Part shown: positions 59,507 through 64,000 of the stretch, piece after piece
Numbering within the stretch: the first letter of the stretch is position 1
Layout of the letters: each line of letters begins with the position of its first letter
Source of the DNA: Pelagibacteraceae bacterium AG-404-N13
Lineage (GTDB): Bacteria > Pseudomonadota > Alphaproteobacteria > Pelagibacterales > Pelagibacteraceae
Length of the DNA: 64,000 nucleotides
Direction of reading: 5' to 3'
Assembly: GCA_003216255.1 (NCBI GenBank)
Contig: QCJD01000005.1
Location: 16,315 to 80,314, forward strand
Notes under the pieces: model-generated
Seen by the model: the letters and a program-made list of their open reading frames with translations, nothing else
Told to the model about the DNA's origin: nothing
Database searches by the model: none
Translations under genes and position numbers: made by a program

Positions 59507-60587
59507 GTTTAAAAATAGATTTCATTTTATTTAATAAAAATATATTTTCCTTTTTGCTTCCGATTGTTAGTCTTAAACAATTTTTAATTCCATAAGATTT
59601 CATCTCTCTTAATATAATTCCATAGTTTTCAAGTTTTTTTTCAACTTTTTCAGCTGATAACTTGCATTTGCTAAAATTTAATAAAAAGAAATTTGGTCCA
59701 ATATCGTTGGTACTTATATTATACTTTTCAAATTCTTTTTTAATTCTTTTGCACCAAAAAATGTTGTGATTAACTGATTTTTGTAAAAATTTTCTATCCG
59801 TTAACGACTCTTTAGCGCAAATTTGGGCAATCTTATTTACATTGAAAGGTGGTTTTATTCTATATAGTTCTTTAATTATTTTTTTATCTCCATATCCCCA
59901 ACCCACTCTCAATGCTGCTAATCCATAAATCTTTGAGAAAGTTCTTAATATAAATACATTATTCTTATTTTTAAAGAGATCTAATCCTGATTTATAATCC
60001 TTATTTAGCATATATTCAAAGTATGCATCATCTACAACAAGCAAAATATTTTGCCTTAGTTTTTTTCTCAAATCTAATAACTCTTTTTTAGAAATATAAG
60101 TTCCTGTCGGATTATTTGGGTTGGCAAGAAAAACAATTTTAGTTTTTTTCGAAACTTTTTTTATAATTTCTTTTATTGAAACTTTGAAATTTAATTCTTT
60201 AGAATAAATTACTTTAGCACCAACTATTTTCGCATAAATTCTATACATTAGAAAGCTATATTGGGGCACTATTACTTCATCTCCTTTGTTTAAAAAAAGT
60301 TGGCATAACATTTGAATTATTTCATCAGAGCCTGATCCGCAAATTACTTTATTTAAATCACAATTATATTTTTTCGAAATTGTATTTATAAGCTCTTTAA
60401 ATTTTCCGTCAGGATATTTAGAAATATTCGAATTAAAAGACTTTAATACTTTTTTTGCTTTATCACTTATACCAAGAGCTGATTCATTAGCCGACAATTT
60501 TATAATTTTATTATTTTTTTTTGTTATTGATCTTCCTGGCTTATAAGCTTGTAAATTTATTTTTCTAAAAGATGGATTAATCATCAC
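59499..60587 (-). CDS. hisC: Histidinol-phosphate aminotransferase
   Basis: LSANESALGIS; FLANPNNPTGTYISKKEL; RTFSKIYGLAALRVGWGYG. Confidence 0.94.
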   Translation of the reverse strand: MMINPSFRKINLQAYKPGRSITKKNNKIIKLSANESALGISDKAKKVLKSFNSNISKYPDGKFKELINTISKKYNCDLNKVICGSGSDEIIQMLCQLFLNKGDEVIVPQYSFLMYRIYAKIVGAKVIYSKELNFKVSIKEIIKKVSKKTKIVFLANPNNPTGTYISKKELLDLRKKLRQNILLVVDDAYFEYMLNKDYKSGLDLFKNKNNVFILRTFSKIYGLAALRVGWGYGDKKIIKELYRIKPPFNVNKIAQICAKESLTDRKFLQKSVNHNIFWCKRIKKEFEKYNISTNDIGPNFFLLNFSKCKLSAEKVEKKLENYGIILREMKSYGIKNCLRLTIGSKKENIFLLNKMKSIFKHV

Positions 60588-60649
60588 TCTAATTTTTAGT
60601 AATAAATAGTCTTATAATTAAATAATACAATCAATTATTTCTTTATAAA

Positions 60650-60676
60650 TTGACATACAGTTATCTATCTTATAAA
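60650..60676 (+). promoter_or_regulatory. Sigma-70-like promoter for metX
   Basis: TTGACA (60650-60655), 15 nt spacer, TATAAA (60671-60676), immediately upstream of the aptamer. Confidence 0.55.
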
Positions 60677-60682
60677 ACGTTT

Positions 60683-60734
60683 ATGCGCTGATTTAAACTG
60701 AATTGCGAGCGCTTTAAAAAACCTGCTAAACAAG
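60683..60734 (+). promoter_or_regulatory. SAM-II-like riboswitch upstream of metX
   Basis: TGCGCTGATTTAAACTGAATTGCGAGCGCTTTAAAAAACCTGCTAAACAAG; matches recalled SAM-II core GCGCUGAUUUAA...UUGC.AGCGC...GCUAAA; GCGCT/AGCGC stem present; sits upstream of the expected target gene. Confidence 0.88.
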
Positions 60735-60766
60735 TTTTTTACCTCACAATTCAACAAAAAAAGTAT

Positions 60767-61882
60767 ATGAACGATTTAACTGAGATAAAAAAAATTATAG
60801 TAAAAAAACCACTAAAATTAGATTGTGGACAAGAAATTTCAAATTTTCCCTTGGCTTACGAAACCTATGGAAAATTAAACGAAAATAAAGACAATGCAAT
60901 TCTAGTTTTTCATGCGTTAACTGGTGATCAATTTGCATCGGGCATAAATCCAATTACAAAAAAAGATGGGTGGTGGAAGCATGCTTTAGGTCCAGGTAAA
61001 GCATTCGATACCGAAAAATTTTTTGTTATATCTGCAAATGTAATTGGTGGATGTATGGGATCATATGGACCAAGCACAATTAATGAAATTACTAATAAAC
61101 CTTTAGGAACAGATTTTCCAGTTATTACAATAAATGACATGGTAAATGCTCAATACAACCTTTTAGATTTTTTCAAAATAGAAACTTTATTTGCTGTTGC
61201 AGGAGGCTCAATGGGTGGAATGCAAGTTTTACAGTTTGTTTCAAACTTTCCATATAAAGCAAAAGTAGCAGTTCCAATCGCTTGTACATCAAGTCATTCT
61301 GCGCAAAACATTGCTTTAAATGAACTTGGAAGACAATCAATTATGGCTGATATAAATTGGCAAAATGGTTCATATAGAGAAAGAGAAAAAAGTCCTGATA
61401 AAGGTTTGGCTGTTGCAAGAATGGCAGCACACATTACTTATTTGTCAAAAAAAGGATTACAAGAGAAGTTTGGAAGAAAACTTCAAGAAAGAGATGACTT
61501 AAAATTTAGTTTTGATGCTGATTTTCAAATTGAAAGCTATTTAAGACATCAGGGAGCTGCTTTTGTAGATCGATTTGATGCCAACAGCTACCTATATATT
61601 ACAAGAGCTATGGACTATTTTGATTTAACTAAAAAATTTGATGGAAATTTATCAAAAGCTTTTGCTAACAGTAAAACAAAGTTTTTTGTTATATCGTTTA
61701 CATCAGACTGGTTATATCCAACTTCTGAAAGTAGAGATATCGTTATCGCATTAAATGCAATTGGTGCTAATGTTGGATTTGTAGAAATAAAGTCAGACAA
61801 AGGTCATGATTCTTTTTTATTAGATGTTCCAGATTTTCTTGGAACTTTAAAAAATTATTTAAGTAGCACTTATAAAAAATAA
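60767..61882 (+). CDS. metX: Homoserine O-acetyltransferase
   Basis: LAYETYGKLNENKDNAILVFHALTGDQFASG; AVAGGSMGGMQVLQFVSNFP; SDKGHDSFLLD. Confidence 0.96.
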   Translation: MNDLTEIKKIIVKKPLKLDCGQEISNFPLAYETYGKLNENKDNAILVFHALTGDQFASGINPITKKDGWWKHALGPGKAFDTEKFFVISANVIGGCMGSYGPSTINEITNKPLGTDFPVITINDMVNAQYNLLDFFKIETLFAVAGGSMGGMQVLQFVSNFPYKAKVAVPIACTSSHSAQNIALNELGRQSIMADINWQNGSYREREKSPDKGLAVARMAAHITYLSKKGLQEKFGRKLQERDDLKFSFDADFQIESYLRHQGAAFVDRFDANSYLYITRAMDYFDLTKKFDGNLSKAFANSKTKFFVISFTSDWLYPTSESRDIVIALNAIGANVGFVEIKSDKGHDSFLLDVPDFLGTLKNYLSSTYKK

Positions 61883-61883
61883 A

Positions 61884-62483
61884 ATGAAAAAAGAATTTAA
61901 AGTAATATCTGAATTAATTGAAAATAAATCAAAAGCACTAGATGTTGGATGTGGAGATGGAGAGCTATTGAAATATTTACTTGAAAATAAAACTAAAGAT
62001 ATAAGAGGTTTGGAAATTTCAAAAGAAAGTGTCCAAAATTGTCTATCAAAAGGCTTACCTGTTATCGAAGGTAATGCAGAAAATGATTTAATGCAGTTTC
62101 CTAATAAATCTTTTGATTATGTTATTCTAAGTCAAACTCTTCAAGCCTTTTTAAATCCAGATAAAGTAATTAAAGAACTATTAAGGGTAGGAAAAAAAGC
62201 AATAGTAACTATACCTAATTTTGGTCATTGGAAAATAAGGATTAAATTATTAGTTAACGGAACAATGCCATTGACAGAGAATTTACCTTACGAATGGCAC
62301 AGCACTCCAAATCTACATATGTGTACTATTAAAGATTTTTTTGTTTTTTGTGAAGAAAGAGATATCAAAATTTTTAAATCTTTAGCTTTAAATAAAGAAA
62401 AAATTTCAGAAATAAATAATAAAAACTTAAATTATAAAAACCTTATGTCAGATTTAGGTATATTTCTAATAGAGAATAAATGA
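61884..62483 (+). CDS. metW: MetW methyltransferase-like protein
   Basis: ALDVGCGDGELLKYLLENK...QTLQAFLNPDKVIKELLRVGKKAIVTIPNFGHWKIRIKLL. Confidence 0.94.
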   Translation: MKKEFKVISELIENKSKALDVGCGDGELLKYLLENKTKDIRGLEISKESVQNCLSKGLPVIEGNAENDLMQFPNKSFDYVILSQTLQAFLNPDKVIKELLRVGKKAIVTIPNFGHWKIRIKLLVNGTMPLTENLPYEWHSTPNLHMCTIKDFFVFCEERDIKIFKSLALNKEKISEINNKNLNYKNLMSDLGIFLIENK

Positions 62484-63199
62484 GAATCGAAATAATTAAG
62501 TGTTTGAAAGATAATTTTTCATATCTCATTATTGATGAACAAAATAATTATGCTTGCGTTATTGATCCAAGTGAGGCGAGTCCTATAATTGATCATGTTG
62601 AAAAATTAAAATTAAACTTAAAGTTTATACTAAATACACATCATCATTTTGATCATATCGGAGGAAATAAAGAGTTAAAAAAAAAATACAATTTAAAAGT
62701 AATTGGTTTTGAAAAAGATAAAGAAAGAATACCTGAGATAGATATTACATTAAAAGATAAAGAAATATGGAAGAGTAATAAATTTGAAACAAAAATTTAT
62801 CATATTCCTGGTCATACCTCTGGACATATTTGTTATCATTTTTTTAATCAAAATATATTATTTACAGGAGATACTTTATTTTCATTAGGATGTGGACGAA
62901 TTTTTGAAGGAACTTATGAACAAATGTTTTCATCACTACAATTAATTAAATCCTTTCCAGAAGATACTAAAATTTATTGTGGCCATGAGTATACTTTAAA
63001 AAATGCAGAATTTTGCATTAAGCATGATAAAGATAATTCCGCTCTTATTGAAAAAATTAAATCAATAAAAAAAAAATTAGATAGTGGTTTTCCAACAATA
63101 CCAACAACAATTAAGGAAGAATTAGAATGCAATATTTTTTTAAGATCAAAAGATGTAGGCTCATTTTCAAAATTGAGAGATTTAAAGGATAATTTCTAA
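62480..63199 (+). CDS. gloB: Hydroxyacylglutathione hydrolase (glyoxalase II)
   Basis: ILNTHHHFDHIGGNKELKKKY; HIPGHTSGHICYHFFNQNILFTGDTLFSLGCGRIFEGT. Confidence 0.95.
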   Translation: MRIEIIKCLKDNFSYLIIDEQNNYACVIDPSEASPIIDHVEKLKLNLKFILNTHHHFDHIGGNKELKKKYNLKVIGFEKDKERIPEIDITLKDKEIWKSNKFETKIYHIPGHTSGHICYHFFNQNILFTGDTLFSLGCGRIFEGTYEQMFSSLQLIKSFPEDTKIYCGHEYTLKNAEFCIKHDKDNSALIEKIKSIKKKLDSGFPTIPTTIKEELECNIFLRSKDVGSFSKLRDLKDNF

Positions 63200-63209
63200 T
63201 TTATTCAAC

Positions 63210-63237
63210 TTGACTAAAATAGACCTCTGACTATATT
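63210..63237 (+). promoter_or_regulatory. Sigma-70-like promoter for rplU-rpmA
   Basis: TTGACT (63210-63215), 16 nt spacer, TATATT (63232-63237). Confidence 0.6.
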
Positions 63238-63261
63238 GCTGTTTATAAAATTAAGGAAACA

Positions 63262-63660
63262 ATGTCATTTGCAGTAATAAAAACAGGTGGAAAGCAGTAT
63301 AAAGTAAAAGCCGGTGAAATAATTAAAGTAGAGAAATTATTAGACTCTAAGGCTGAAAGTAAAGTCGAATTTAAAGAAGTTTTAGCATATGGCGATGATA
63401 AGGCTATTGAATTAGGAGAGCCAACAATTTCAGGAGCTAAAGTAGAAGCAGACTTAATAAAAAACTCAAAGAACAGAACAGTTCTAATTTTTAAAAAAAG
63501 AAGAAGAAAAAACTCAAGAAGAAAAAATGGCCATAGACAACAATATTCATTAATTAGGATTAACAAAATTTTTTCTAAAGACGGAAAATTAATATCAGAG
63601 GCTGAAAAAATAAAAAAAGAAACTAAAGAAATTAAGAAAAAAAAAGAAAGCGCTAAGTAA
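63262..63660 (+). CDS. rplU: 50S ribosomal protein L21
   Basis: MSFAVIKTGGKQYKVKAGEIIKVEKL; KKRRRKNSRRKNGHRQQYSLIRI. Confidence 0.97.
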   Translation: MSFAVIKTGGKQYKVKAGEIIKVEKLLDSKAESKVEFKEVLAYGDDKAIELGEPTISGAKVEADLIKNSKNRTVLIFKKRRRKNSRRKNGHRQQYSLIRINKIFSKDGKLISEAEKIKKETKEIKKKKESAK

Positions 63661-63663
63661 ATT

Positions 63664-63918
63664 ATGGCAACAAAAAAAGCTGGTGGATCATCGCGAAATG
63701 GAAGAGATAGTGCGGGCCGAAGACTCGGGGTGAAAAAATATGGTGGTCAAATAGTGTCTCCAGGTAACATAATAGTTAGACAAAGAGGAACAAAAATTTT
63801 TCCTGGTGAAAATGTTGGGATGGGAAAAGATCATTCTATATTTTCTGTCGTGAAAGGAAAAGTAGAATTTAAAAAAAGTAGATCTGATAGAACTTACGTT
63901 TCAGTAAAGCCCAATTAA
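63664..63918 (+). CDS. rpmA: 50S ribosomal protein L27
   Basis: [59 protein letters not shown]. Confidence 0.98.
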   Translation: MATKKAGGSSRNGRDSAGRRLGVKKYGGQIVSPGNIIVRQRGTKIFPGENVGMGKDHSIFSVVKGKVEFKKSRSDRTYVSVKPN

Positions 63919-63948
63919 TAAACACAACTAATTTAAAACAGTTGTATC

Positions 63949-64000
63949 ATGAAATTTCTCGATCAAGTTAAGATATTTGTAAAAGCCGGTGATGGTGGAT
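63949..64000 (+). CDS. obgE: GTPase Obg, N-terminus (truncated by window end)
   Basis: MKFLDQVKIFVKAGDGG; conserved rplU-rpmA-obgE order. Confidence 0.9.
   Translation, partial: MKFLDQVKIFVKAGDGG

Noticed and set aside
1-64000. CRISPR arrays, tRNA/rRNA genes, transposons, prophage or toxin-antitoxin/defence islands
   Set aside because: No repeat-spacer arrays, rRNA, tRNA-like cloverleaf, transposase, integrase or recognised defence gene seen; window looks like core chromosome.

Overview
This 64 kb window is AT-rich and densely coding, with short intergenic gaps and many overlapping genes. Gene content and protein character are consistent with a streamlined SAR11/Pelagibacter-type alphaproteobacterial chromosome; this is inferred from recognition, not from a database search. 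It starts in the 3' end of groEL and ends in the 5' end of obgE. I found no rRNA, tRNA, CRISPR array, prophage or transposase. Main blocks: (i) aceA divergent from a RamB/ScfR-like regulator, with a small ORF and a cluster of TTTACAAA-type repeats between them; (ii) a purine acquisition and catabolism island of about 12 kb (BMP-type ABC transporter, PRTase, PuuD-like urate hydroxylase, guanine deaminase, XdhAB, HIU hydrolase, OHCU decarboxylase, stand-alone cytochrome c); (iii) an RND efflux pair; (iv) gpmA, murU/amgK/tsaE, ahcY, chvGI and polA; (v) a polyamine cluster (type III PLP decarboxylase, deoxyhypusine-synthase-like protein, PhzF, agmatinase family); (vi) pyrD, class I lysS, trkH, ampG, NlpC/P60; (vii) hisC/tyrA divergent from metX-metW, with a SAM-II-like riboswitch ahead of metX; (viii) gloB, rplU, rpmA, obgE. 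The observations most worth follow-up are the aceA/regulator operator array with its small ORF, the split urate-oxidation (PuuD plus free cytochrome c) purine island, the DHS-like polyamine cluster, a polylysine-tailed coiled-coil protein, and the SAM-II-like leader of metX.
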